This document shows, one piece after another, positions 7,024 through 13,281 of a stretch of 13,824 bases of DNA. How positions within the stretch are numbered: position 1 is the stretch's first letter; the number at the start of each line of letters is the position of its first letter. The notes below the pieces were generated by a model that was not told where the DNA came from, ran no database searches, and was given only the letters and a program-made list of their open reading frames with translations. The translations under genes were made by a program, and so were the position numbers. The stretch is from Solirubrobacteraceae bacterium (GTDB lineage: Bacteria; Actinomycetota; Thermoleophilia; Solirubrobacterales; Solirubrobacteraceae), in the NCBI GenBank assembly GCA_030151725.1, contig JASLDD010000105.1, forward strand, positions 1 through 13,824, given 5' to 3'.

Positions 7024-7902
7024 TCAGCCGGAGAAGGTACGTGGCACGTACCAATCGCCTGAATAGAGCACGTACTGCTGCCCAGGCTCCTTCGCAGCGT
7101 TCAACAGGGATTCGATTGCCGAGTTGAACCCCTTGGGGTCCATCAGTGATCCCGGGGCAAGCCTTACCAAGCCGTGACCACGCCTGCCAATCAGGAATGC
7201 TGGAGTGCCCCTGAATCCAGCCCTGCTAGCGAAGCGCAGTCCTGAGGCCACCCGCGCGGCGAGCGCCGGGTCGTGGCGGTCCTCAGACCACAGCGCCTCG
7301 TTCATTCCCGGGATCTGGCGGGCGATGGCATCGAGGAAACTATCCGTGACATAGCCGGATCCCTCTTCTCCCTGCTCGTGGAGGAACGTCTCGAGGAAGT
7401 TCCACATCCTGTTCTGCACGCCCGCCGCAAGCGCGGCCACCTCTTGCCTCTGGAATACCTGCGATTCGCGGGTCGCAGTCTTCAACGAGAGATATTCGAT
7501 CTCCAACCCGCCACTTCGTACCCACCGCTGAATGAGTGATGGGAGAGCACCCAGGGCAAATTCCCTGCAATAGGGGCACTCGAGGTCGCCGAACCACAAG
7601 AGCCTGACCGGCGCTGTTGCCCGACCCAGGGTGTTTGAGCTTTGGGGAATACCGGCGAAGAGGCGGTCGATCCCCTGCTCGAGTTCGCCTCCCGTGAACC
7701 GCGGTGGCGAGCTGGGAGACGTGCCGGTGCTCGTCGCGATCGCGAAGATAGCCACTGCGACGCACACGGCCACGACACCGAGCTGAACGAGCCGAACCCG
7801 CCGACGCCCTCCAGCTTTGCCCGCCACCCTCTCTTCGGGACGCACCCATGCCTGCTCGAGCGGCTGGGCGTGCGTGAGATCGTTCTCGGAAGGGTCCGGC
7901 AT
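7024..7902 (-). CDS. Membrane-tethered DsbA-family thiol-disulfide protein
   Basis: This is a thioredoxin-fold protein acting outside the membrane on protein disulfides. In the 292-residue product a charged cytoplasmic N-terminus (1-36) with a GGRRR patch precedes one membrane anchor (about 37-57). The DsbA-like domain carries the active site FGDLECPYCREFA (C109, C112) and the cis-Pro loop RGTPAFLIG (P234), with an inserted helical region (about 145-225) between them. No other Cys is present apart from one in the anchor, so the CPYC pair is the redox centre. CPYC in a DsbA-type fold with LECPYC context resembles the DSBA/thioredoxin_4 oxidoreductases of Gram-positives. The ATG at 7902 follows a G-rich stretch (GGGGCGG) as a weak ribosome-binding site. 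It converges on the PAC2 gene and lies 133 bases downstream of the nuclease gene on the same strand. Codon use looks somewhat more relaxed than in its neighbours. Confidence 0.9.
   Translation of the reverse strand: MPDPSENDLTHAQPLEQAWVRPEERVAGKAGGRRRVRLVQLGVVAVCVAVAIFAIATSTGTSPSSPPRFTGGELEQGIDRLFAGIPQSSNTLGRATAPVRLLWFGDLECPYCREFALGALPSLIQRWVRSGGLEIEYLSLKTATRESQVFQRQEVAALAAGVQNRMWNFLETFLHEQGEEGSGYVTDSFLDAIARQIPGMNEALWSEDRHDPALAARVASGLRFASRAGFRGTPAFLIGRRGHGLVRLAPGSLMDPKGFNSAIESLLNAAKEPGQQYVLYSGDWYVPRTFSG
7036..7052. terminator. Near-perfect palindrome at the convergent PAC2/DsbA ends
   Basis: GGTACGTG-G-CACGTACC has 8-base arms around a single base. As RNA it gives a 7-bp stem with a GGC loop on either strand. 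It begins 19 bases after the PAC2 stop and lies in the last coding bases of the DsbA-like gene. A two-way terminator or transcript-end hairpin is the likeliest role; there is no U-run, and a protein-binding palindrome is possible. Confidence 0.4.
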
Positions 7903-8035
7903 AGGTTGAGCCGCCCCGCACTCTACGGTTTGATCGGCGAGGAGTGGCGAGGTGCGTCCTCATAGGGGACCAGGCCCGGCGGGACGCCTCTGTCGGCCGT
8001 GTTCATGTTTCGCACTTGCACCGCTGGACGCGGAT

Positions 8036-9712
8036 CTACATCTCGGCTGCTGGGCAGACGATGCGGTAGTCGCAGATGGAGCACGCGGCGCGTGATGGTG
8101 TCGGCTCGAACTCCTGCGCGAGTATGCCCTCGCCAACCTCGAGCACGATGTCGGTGACCGCCTCGCCGTCGCGCTCGTCTCGTCCCACGGGAACCTTGAG
8201 ATCGTCGAGCACGTAGTAGTAGGCCTGGCTGGAGGACTCCAGCTGCCATGCCTCGCGTGCCGCTAGCGCATAGAGCGAAAGCTGCACGTCATCCGCTAGC
8301 TGATCGGGGGTCTTGGGCCGGGATGTCTTGTAATCGATGAGCTCGTACTCGGCCTCTGAGCCGTCGACGAGGCGGTCGACGCGGTCGACGCGGCCTCGCA
8401 AATGGTGGGGGCCGATGCGGAAGGCAAACGCGCGCTCGAACCACACCGGCTGCGAGCCTTGCCCATCGAGCCGCGCGTGGTAGCGGGTGAGAGCGGTGCG
8501 CGCCTTCTCCAACAGCTCGAGCTCGTAAGCGCTTTCGCCGAGGGCGCTGCGGCGCCACACGGCCTCGAGCAGCTCAAGCATCTGCGCCGGCGTGGAGGAG
8601 TCCTCCGAGTGATAGCGCTCGAGTACCTGGTGCACGACGATGCCGAAGCGCTGATGCACGGTCTGCTCGATGGGGATGCGCAGCACCCGCGCGAACTTGT
8701 AGCGCAGGGGGCAACTGCGGTAGGTCTGGATGTCGGAAGCCGAGAGCGCGAGACCGATCCCCTTTCGCGGTAGGAACGGCCCGAGCGAGTGCTCCTCGCG
8801 GGGGATCAGAGCCTGGGCGCGGGCGCGATCGTCGTTATCGAGCAGGGTGTCGTCCAGCGTGGAGGTCTGGAAGATCTCGCGCTGAAGCGGCGTAGTGGCG
8901 GCGAGCAGGCGGGCGTTGACGTCGGCGAGAGCCTCGGGCAGGCTCTGCCCGTCGGGTCTTTGCAGTAGGGCGGACAGCTTGAGGAGCTCGAGGTAGCGCA
9001 CGACGCCGTGGGAGATGTCGAGATCGGTGTCCAAGCGCAGCTCGCCGAGGCGCCCGCCAATCCGCGCGATGCTGCCGAGGACCTCCTCGCGCAACAGTCC
9101 CAGCGTGTCCTCGAGTCGGCTCTCGGTGGATTGAGGCTCTATCTGCTCAGGGCGCCCCTCGGCGTGGGTGTCCGGCACCACAGTCGCGAGGTGCCGGGCG
9201 AGGTCGCGGGTGCTGGACTGCGGACGGGCGCGCACGAACTCCGCGGCGAGGGCGCGCAATCGCTCGAGGCTCGCCTGTTGCTCGGCGGCGTCGTCGGGCG
9301 CGAGCAGCGCCCGTCCGCGCATTCCGAGGCGGTCGATGAGTCGTCCGAGGAAGATGTCTGGCTCGACTGTGTCCAGCTCGGCAGCGGCACTGCGATGCAG
9401 CTCAACAAAGCGCTGAATGCGTTCGCGGGCCTCCGGTGGCACCTGCGGGGCCTCGGTCGCCGCGGCGAGTCCAAGCACGAGGTCGAGCTTGCGCCGTCTG
9501 GCAACCTGAATTACTCGCGCGAGGTCCACTTGGCGCAGCTCTATCGGCGGTCTGGCGAGTGCACGCACGACCGCTGCGGCGTCGCCATGGTCGACAAGCA
9601 GCCGCATCCAGGCCAAAACGTCACGGACCTCGGCGCGCTTTAGGAAGGCTCCCCCCTGCTCCTCGCGCGCTTGGCCCTGCGGCGGCGCTGGCGCGATCTT
9701 GGAGCTAGACAC
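8036..9712 (-). CDS. PD-(D/E)XK nuclease with Cys cluster and remnant UvrD-like helicase region; motor motifs absent
   Basis: The 558-residue protein resembles the C-terminal half of the UvrD/AddB-like helicase-nucleases of Actinobacteria. Residues about 21-180 match helicase domain 2B (AFLKRAEVRDVLAWMRLL, VVRALARPPIEL). The C-terminal part is a RecB/Cas4-like nuclease with LSASDIQTYRSCPLRYKFAR, GIVVHQVLERYH (H361), GRVDRVD (D443), LIDYKTS (D460, K462) and QLSLYALA. C334, C544, C547 and C553 form the expected Fe-S clamp. There is no Walker A, Walker B, AKGLEF-type motif V or TRA-type motif VI: the N-terminal motor is missing and the 2B region runs at about residues 178-200 straight into the pre-nuclease region. 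All nuclease residues are kept. GTG 9712 is the only start; upstream codons reach a TAG at 9758 without homology. It may be a domesticated nuclease, a decaying gene or an assembly artefact. Confidence 0.82.
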   Translation of the reverse strand: MSSSKIAPAPPQGQAREEQGGAFLKRAEVRDVLAWMRLLVDHGDAAAVVRALARPPIELRQVDLARVIQVARRRKLDLVLGLAAATEAPQVPPEARERIQRFVELHRSAAAELDTVEPDIFLGRLIDRLGMRGRALLAPDDAAEQQASLERLRALAAEFVRARPQSSTRDLARHLATVVPDTHAEGRPEQIEPQSTESRLEDTLGLLREEVLGSIARIGGRLGELRLDTDLDISHGVVRYLELLKLSALLQRPDGQSLPEALADVNARLLAATTPLQREIFQTSTLDDTLLDNDDRARAQALIPREEHSLGPFLPRKGIGLALSASDIQTYRSCPLRYKFARVLRIPIEQTVHQRFGIVVHQVLERYHSEDSSTPAQMLELLEAVWRRSALGESAYELELLEKARTALTRYHARLDGQGSQPVWFERAFAFRIGPHHLRGRVDRVDRLVDGSEAEYELIDYKTSRPKTPDQLADDVQLSLYALAAREAWQLESSSQAYYYVLDDLKVPVGRDERDGEAVTDIVLEVGEGILAQEFEPTPSRAACSICDYRIVCPAAEM

Positions 9713-9718
9713 AGACCA

Positions 9719-9724
9719 AGGATA
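9719..9724 (-). promoter_or_regulatory. Candidate -10 box for a leaderless nuclease transcript
   Basis: TATCCT (minus strand) ends exactly 6 bases before the GTG at 9712, and there is no Shine-Dalgarno sequence. This is the arrangement of leaderless actinobacterial mRNAs. No -35 box is recognisable. Confidence 0.4.
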
Positions 9725-9758
9725 CGCTGGGCCGAGCGGAGACCCACTCCCGCCGGGC

Positions 9759-9764
9759 TACGCT
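9759..9764 (+). promoter_or_regulatory. Candidate -10 box for a leaderless metallopeptidase transcript
   Basis: TACGCT ends exactly 6 bases before the GTG at 9771, with no Shine-Dalgarno sequence. It mirrors the arrangement of the divergent nuclease gene and is the main reason for choosing GTG 9771 over the upstream TTG at 9699. Confidence 0.4.
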
Positions 9765-9770
9765 CTAGCG

Positions 9771-10889
9771 GTGGACTTTGTCGACTGGCGCGCAGCGCAG
9801 CGGATCGGAGAGCTGATAGCCGGCTCGCCCCCGCACGGCGGGATTCGCGCGACGAACATCGAGCCGCTCGCACACGATTTCGCGCAACGCGTGAGCGCCT
9901 ACAGCAGCCTGCAGCCGACAACAGAGCTGCCCCCGCTCGAGGTGGTCGACCGCTCTACGTGGATTGCGGCGAATTTGAAGACGATGCGACCGATGCTTGC
10001 TCCCCTAACAGACAAGCTGAGCGAGCAGAAGGGGATCCTGGGCGCGCCTATGAGAGCGGCTTCGGGCCTGCTGCTAGGTGCGCAGGTGGGAGCGTTGACG
10101 GGCCTTCTCTCCCAACGCGTGCTCGGCCAGTACGACCTTGCGTTGCTCGATGCGGATGTGACGCCGCGACTGCTCCTGCTGGGACCGAATCTGGCTCAGG
10201 TCGCTCGCAACCTAGAGGTGGATCGCGACGAAATGGTGCTGTGGGTGACGATCCACGAGATCACACACGCGGTGCAGTTCTCGGGTGCACCATGGCTGCG
10301 GGAGTACCTGGGCGGCATCCTCAAAGAGCTGATCGACGGTCTGCAGGTGAGCATCGTGGACAAGCCCTCGCCTGACGGCAAGTCTCCCGGCTGGAGCGCT
10401 CGCCTGCCGAAGCTCCCAGACCCAGGCGATCTGCGTGAGATGGTCGAGCGGGCGCGCCGCGGGGAGCTGCTGCGCCTGACGCTCGGTGAGGACCGCTGGC
10501 AGTTGGTGGAGCGCATGCAGGCGGCGATGTCGCTGATCGAGGGGCACGCCGAGCACACGATGGACGTGGTGGGAGTGGAGGTCCTCCCATCGCTGGCCAG
10601 GCTGCGCACGGCCATGAACAAGCGCCGGCGCGATCGCGGCCTCCCGTGGCGGGTGCTCGAGCGCCTGATGGGCCTCGAGTTGAAGCTGCGCCAGTACGAG
10701 ATGGGCAGGCAGTTCTGCGACGAGGTCGTGGCAGCGGGCGGACGCGAGGCATTGGCGCGCGCATGGCGGGGCCCGGAGTACCTGCCCACACCGGCGGAGC
10801 TCGAACACCCGTCCGCGTGGCTGGCGCGCACAAGCCCAAGAGAGCTCGATTCTCCCGCCCGAACGCATGTTCCGCCTGTTACAAGCTGA
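9771..10889 (+). CDS. Zincin_2 (DUF2342-type) zinc metallopeptidase-like protein
   Basis: This actinobacterial family (PF10103) is often annotated as coenzyme F420 biosynthesis associated; its substrate is unknown. The 372-residue product starts VDFVDWRAAQRIGELIAG, as family members do. It has a Gly/Ala-rich segment (about 95-115, ASGLLLGAQVGALTGLL) and LLLGPNLAQVA, then the zinc site WVTIHEITHAVQF (H162, E163, H166) and a downstream EGHAEHTMD (about 257-265) that probably supplies the third ligand. The C-terminus includes GLELKLRQYEMGRQFCDEV, also typical. All catalytic residues are present, so hydrolase activity is plausible. An open frame extends back to TTG 9699, but the extra 24 residues are Pro/Gly-rich and unlike the family start, so GTG 9771 is preferred. 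It is divergent from the truncated helicase-nuclease. No F420 gene is in the window to support the database name. Confidence 0.88.
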   Translation: MDFVDWRAAQRIGELIAGSPPHGGIRATNIEPLAHDFAQRVSAYSSLQPTTELPPLEVVDRSTWIAANLKTMRPMLAPLTDKLSEQKGILGAPMRAASGLLLGAQVGALTGLLSQRVLGQYDLALLDADVTPRLLLLGPNLAQVARNLEVDRDEMVLWVTIHEITHAVQFSGAPWLREYLGGILKELIDGLQVSIVDKPSPDGKSPGWSARLPKLPDPGDLREMVERARRGELLRLTLGEDRWQLVERMQAAMSLIEGHAEHTMDVVGVEVLPSLARLRTAMNKRRRDRGLPWRVLERLMGLELKLRQYEMGRQFCDEVVAAGGREALARAWRGPEYLPTPAELEHPSAWLARTSPRELDSPARTHVPPVTS

Positions 10890-10969
10890 TCCATCGCGGC
10901 GCCTTTGGTTACAGGGATTTCACGTCGTGGTAGGATCGAGCTGTAACGATCTTCCTGGAGTGGGTTACA
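10878..10969. promoter_or_regulatory. Cluster of four GTTACA motifs
   Basis: GTTACA occurs on the plus strand at 10878, 10908 and 10964 and on the minus strand at 10947-10942 (plus reads TGTAAC). The first lies in the last codons of the metallopeptidase gene; the rest surround the promoter at 10909-10936. The minus-strand copy and the last copy form an inverted pair with 16 bases between. A regulator site is likely; which regulator is not known to me. MtrA-type sites use a GTNAC core, which is only a loose resemblance. Confidence 0.4.
10909..10936 (+). promoter_or_regulatory. Candidate promoter for the histone-tailed coiled-coil gene
   Basis: TTACAG (10909-10914), a 16-base spacer and TAGGAT (10931-10936) form a plausible sigma70-family promoter. 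It would start a transcript near 10943 with a leader of about 125 bases before the ATG at 11070. The -35 overlaps one GTTACA copy, and another lies at the expected start site. Confidence 0.45.
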
Positions 10970-10983
10970 AACAGGTGTTCGAT

Positions 10984-11007
10984 AGCTGAAGTTCAGCTTC
11001 GAGAAGC
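10984..11007 (+). other. Overlapping palindromes in the 5' leader
   Basis: AGCTGAA-G-TTCAGCT (10984-10998) is a perfect 7-base-arm palindrome. It overlaps GCTTC-GA-GAAGC (10996-11007), so an RNA can form one or the other but not both. They sit in the middle of the predicted long leader. Either a protein-binding palindrome or a switchable RNA element would explain them. Confidence 0.4.
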
Positions 11008-11054
11008 GAACAGAGCAATCAAATACCCGTCCCTCGCAGCCGGCGAGGAAGAAC

Positions 11055-11066
11055 AGGAGCCCTCCT
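11055..11066 (+). promoter_or_regulatory. Ribosome-binding site inside a self-complementary sequence
   Basis: AGGAGCCCTCCT holds the only good Shine-Dalgarno site of the next gene, 10 bases before its ATG. The second half is the complement of the first (AGGA-GCCC-TCCT stem-loop), so the site can hide itself in a small hairpin. Confidence 0.45.
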
Positions 11067-11069
11067 TAG

Positions 11070-11681
11070 ATGCCTACCGTGAACACAACTCCCCCCAAAG
11101 CCAGCAAACCCCGTGCGAAAGCTGCCCGGAAACCTGCGGCAGCCAAAGCCACTACGGCGAAATCGACGACGCGTCGCTCGAGCAGCGCCACTCAGAACAA
11201 AGCCGCACACGCCAAGGGTGCACGCACGAGCGCGGCGCACAAGGCCGAGTCGGCCCTGCGCCAGACCGAGACGGCGACACGCGAGACGGCCGGCGTGTTC
11301 GGCGACTACGCCGAGCGCGCGGTGCTGATCCCCGTCGGCGCGGCGCTGATTGCCCGCGACAAAGTGGTCTCGACGGTCAGTGAAACGATCTCGACCTACT
11401 CAACCTCGTCCAAGGCACAGGCGCAGCTGAAAAGGTTCGAGCGTCGCGGAGCAACTGCCCGCAACCGCCTCGAGCGCGAGGTGCGCAAAGCACGCGTACG
11501 GGTCGAGCGCGAACTGCGCCAGCGCAAACGGACGATCGAGAGCACGGTCAGCGACCTGGAGGACCGTCGTGACTCGATCGCGAAGAACGGCAGCGAGATC
11601 GCGGGCCGCGTGCCGGAGCTTGCGAACCGAGTTCCCGAGCTGGCCGGCAAGGTCCAGGAGCGGATCCTCAGCCTGGTCTGA
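11070..11681 (+). CDS. Small protein with histone-H1-like basic N-terminus and C-terminal coiled coil, unknown function
   Basis: I do not recognise a named family. The 203-residue product has three parts. Residues 1-60 are almost only Lys, Ala, Thr, Arg, Ser and Pro (KPRAKAARKPAAAKATTAK), like histone H1 tails and the basic tails of actinobacterial nucleoid proteins. Residues about 78-103 hold a short apolar stretch (YAERAVLIPVGAALIARDKVV), too short and charged for a clear membrane span. Residues about 115-203 are highly charged helix suited to a coiled coil (Arg-rich 122-155), ending in a tandem RVPELAN/RVPELAG repeat. A nucleoid-associated or polymer-granule/membrane-surface protein (phasin- or HbhA-like) is possible; the sequence does not decide. 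It has its own promoter region, a long leader and a strong terminator, so it is probably monocistronic and tightly controlled. Confidence 0.85.
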   Translation: MPTVNTTPPKASKPRAKAARKPAAAKATTAKSTTRRSSSATQNKAAHAKGARTSAAHKAESALRQTETATRETAGVFGDYAERAVLIPVGAALIARDKVVSTVSETISTYSTSSKAQAQLKRFERRGATARNRLEREVRKARVRVERELRQRKRTIESTVSDLEDRRDSIAKNGSEIAGRVPELANRVPELAGKVQERILSLV

Positions 11682-11693
11682 TTCAACCACCTT

Positions 11694-11773
11694 CCCCCGC
11701 CCCGGTTGGAGAGACCGGGGGTCGGGAAAGTCTGCCGGCCTCATATCCCGCCGGCAGTAGTAGCACCCTCTCC
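11694..11773 (+). ncRNA. Structured RNA region: two hairpins with a possible pseudoknot
   Basis: After the stop of the coiled-coil gene, CCCCGGT (11700-11706) pairs with ACCGGGG (11714-11720) around the loop TGGAGAG, and CTGCCGGC (11732-11739) pairs with GCCGGCAG (11750-11757) around a 10-base loop. The first loop's GGAGAG (11708-11713) is fully complementary to CTCTCC (11768-11773), just before the terminator stem, so a pseudoknot or kissing contact can form. It could be a structured 3' UTR, a small RNA released from it, or a leader read into mrp. It matches no RNA family I know. All pairings were read by eye. Confidence 0.4.
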
Positions 11774-11779
11774 TCCCTC

Positions 11780-11816
11780 GACCCGCGGGCGGCCCCCACC
11801 GCCCGCGGGTCTCTTT
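11780..11816 (+). terminator. Strong intrinsic terminator
   Basis: GACCCGCGGGCGG (11780-11792) and CCGCCCGCGGGTC (11799-11811) form a perfect 13-bp GC-rich stem with the loop CCCCCA, followed by TCTTT. It ends the transcript of the coiled-coil gene and separates it from mrp. Confidence 0.85.
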
Positions 11817-11920
11817 AAGGACCCGGCTTCAACATGGCCGATACCACGGAGACACCCCTAAAGGACGCGATACCTAAGTTGGGGGTTCGTCCCCCGGGTA
11901 AGAGGCCGGGGTTTGCCACA
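11812..11920 (+). promoter_or_regulatory. Presumed mrp leader with a GC hairpin
   Basis: This stretch after the terminator is open in frame with mrp from an ATG at 11834. Its codons (CTA, ATA, CCT, TTG, CGT, AGG, TTT) are unlike the G/C-ending codons of the gene, so it is read here as non-coding. It contains GGGGG-TTCGT-CCCCC (11881-11895) and a further GGCCGGGG run close to the start. TAAGTT (11875-11880) fits TANNNT, but no -35 is seen, so no promoter can be named with confidence. Confidence 0.4.
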
Positions 11921-13087
11921 ATGAGCCTCGTGACCGACAAGGACGAGATTCTCAAGGCGCTCGAGGTAGTGATCGATCCCGAGTTGCACCGCTCGATCGT
12001 GGAGCTCGACATGGTGCGCTCGATCGACATCAGCCCTAATGGCGTCGTCGATGTGACCGTCTCGCTGACGACTCCAGGCTGCCCCATCAAGGGCCACTTC
12101 CAGAGCGCTGTAGCCGAGGCTGTGACGGCGCTGGAGGGTGTGACGCACGCGAACGTCTACTTCGACGTGCTGACCGACACCCAGAAGGCGACGCTCCAGC
12201 AGAAACTTGGCCGTGGCAGCCTGCCGGCGGGCGCCTTGGCCCAGGTAGCCAACGTCCTGTGCATCGGCTCGGGCAAGGGTGGCGTGGGCAAGTCGACGCT
12301 CACGGCCAACCTCGCTGCAGCTCTAACCGCTGAAGGAAAGCGTGTGGGCGTGCTGGACGCCGACGTGTGGGGGTATTCGATCCCGCGCATGTACGGCCTC
12401 GGCGCGACTCGGCCGCCGGTGTCGGCCGAGCGCAAGATCATCCCGCTAGAAGCGCACGGCGTGAAGGTGATGTCGATTGGATTCTTCGTTGAGGAGGACG
12501 CTGCGGTCGTCTGGCGCGGGCCGATGCTGCACAAGGCTCTGACGCAGTTCCTGCAGGACGTCGCGTGGGGTGCCCTGGACTACCTGCTGGTCGATCTTCC
12601 GCCCGGCACGGGCGACGTCTCGATGACACTCGCGCAGCTGCTCCCTCAGGCGCAGTTCATCATCGTTACTACGCCGCAGCAGACAGCCCAGAAGGTGGCT
12701 CGCCGCTCGGCGCACATGGCAAACAAGGTCGACCTGGAGATCGGCGGGGTGATCGAGAATATGTCGAGCTTCACAACGCCGTCGGGCGAGCGCTTCACGA
12801 TCTTCGGCGAGGGCGGTGGCAGCGAGCTTGCCGAGGAGCTCGACGTTCCGTTGTTGGGCAAGGTTCCGCTGACGATGCCACTGCGCGAGCAGGCCGACGG
12901 CGGCGTGCCGCTAGTGGTGGAGAACCCCGACGACCCCGCCGCCCAGGCGATCCGGCAGGTGGCGCGCGGGTTGATCGCTATGAGCCCCGTCGCACTGCCT
13001 ATCCTCCCGTTGGTGGAGGTGGGCGTCTCATCCCCGCAGCCGGCAGAGAGCCGGAAACCCGTGGGGATGTCGCTGCCGATGGCCTGA
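11921..13087 (+). CDS. mrp: Mrp/ApbC-family P-loop ATPase (Fe-S cluster carrier type)
   Basis: Mrp/ApbC/NBP35 proteins are cytosolic P-loop dimers that bind and hand on Fe-S clusters. In the 388-residue product, residues about 6-85 are a MIP18/DUF59 domain (EILKALEVVIDPEL, VSLTTPGCPIKGHF with C54). The ATPase follows with the deviant Walker A GSGKGGVGKST (116-126), DADVWGYSIPRM (146-157), VWRGPML, LLVDLPPGTGD (222-232) and VTTPQQTA. After ENMS (279-282) many relatives have a C-P-x-C cluster motif; here it reads FTTPSGERF, with no Cys. Cluster binding by that motif is therefore not possible and the carrier role is uncertain. A C-terminal Pro/Ser-rich tail of about 30 residues is extra. ATG 11921 is preferred to 11834 because it begins directly at the DUF59 domain, has GGGG 9 bases upstream, and the codons before it look non-coding. 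It follows a strong terminator, so it is transcribed on its own. Confidence 0.92.
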   Translation: MSLVTDKDEILKALEVVIDPELHRSIVELDMVRSIDISPNGVVDVTVSLTTPGCPIKGHFQSAVAEAVTALEGVTHANVYFDVLTDTQKATLQQKLGRGSLPAGALAQVANVLCIGSGKGGVGKSTLTANLAAALTAEGKRVGVLDADVWGYSIPRMYGLGATRPPVSAERKIIPLEAHGVKVMSIGFFVEEDAAVVWRGPMLHKALTQFLQDVAWGALDYLLVDLPPGTGDVSMTLAQLLPQAQFIIVTTPQQTAQKVARRSAHMANKVDLEIGGVIENMSSFTTPSGERFTIFGEGGGSELAEELDVPLLGKVPLTMPLREQADGGVPLVVENPDDPAAQAIRQVARGLIAMSPVALPILPLVEVGVSSPQPAESRKPVGMSLPMA

Positions 13088-13095
13088 GCCGAGGC

Positions 13096-13108
13096 CGTCG
13101 GTCCTCGA
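13096..13108 (+). repeat. 13-base direct repeat, copy 1
   Basis: CGTCGGTCCTCGA occurs here, 9 bases after the mrp stop, and again at 13811-13823, so the copies flank the lipoprotein gene. Here it also forms a 5-bp hairpin (CGTCG/CGACG). About one 13-base match is expected by chance in a window this size. Confidence 0.35.
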
Positions 13109-13281
13109 CGATTGCTAGAGGGAACCACTCACGCGAGTTGGAGTGCGCCCCTGGGCAGTGTGTGGCACCCGACCCCAAAAGAGTGAAAAACAATCGCTGC
13201 AAACGCTGGCGACTGTGAATGCCAGGCTATAGCTTGATCGGGCCCTATGCCACCTCGATCGCAGGAGAGCGCACATTCGCC

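Noticed and set aside
7923..8006. 27-residue open frame on the minus strand in the 133-base gap between nuclease and DsbA-like genes
   Set aside because: It has no ribosome-binding site, no TANNNT box and no recognisable sequence; nothing else is seen in this gap.
9671..10375. 234-codon plus-strand frame overlapping the metallopeptidase start
   Set aside because: It is Arg/Gly-rich off-frame translation of the Zincin_2 gene, which has the HEITH motif in the other frame.
10964..11012. Possible LexA/SOS box from the GTTC and GAAC words in the leader
   Set aside because: The words do not form the required GAAC-n4-GTTC palindrome.
11682..11833. Resemblance of GGAGAGACC, GGGAAAGTC and GGGTTCG-like stretches to glycine riboswitch, RNase P RNA or tmRNA
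   Set aside because: The conserved cores of those RNAs are missing (no glycine-aptamer CTCTCAGGCA, no 350-base RNase P fold, no tRNA-like ends of tmRNA).
11834..11920. 29-residue N-terminal extension of Mrp
   Set aside because: Codon use is unlike the gene and the stretch holds a GC hairpin; the DUF59 domain starts right after ATG 11921. It remains possible, because AAGGA lies 12 bases before the ATG at 11834.
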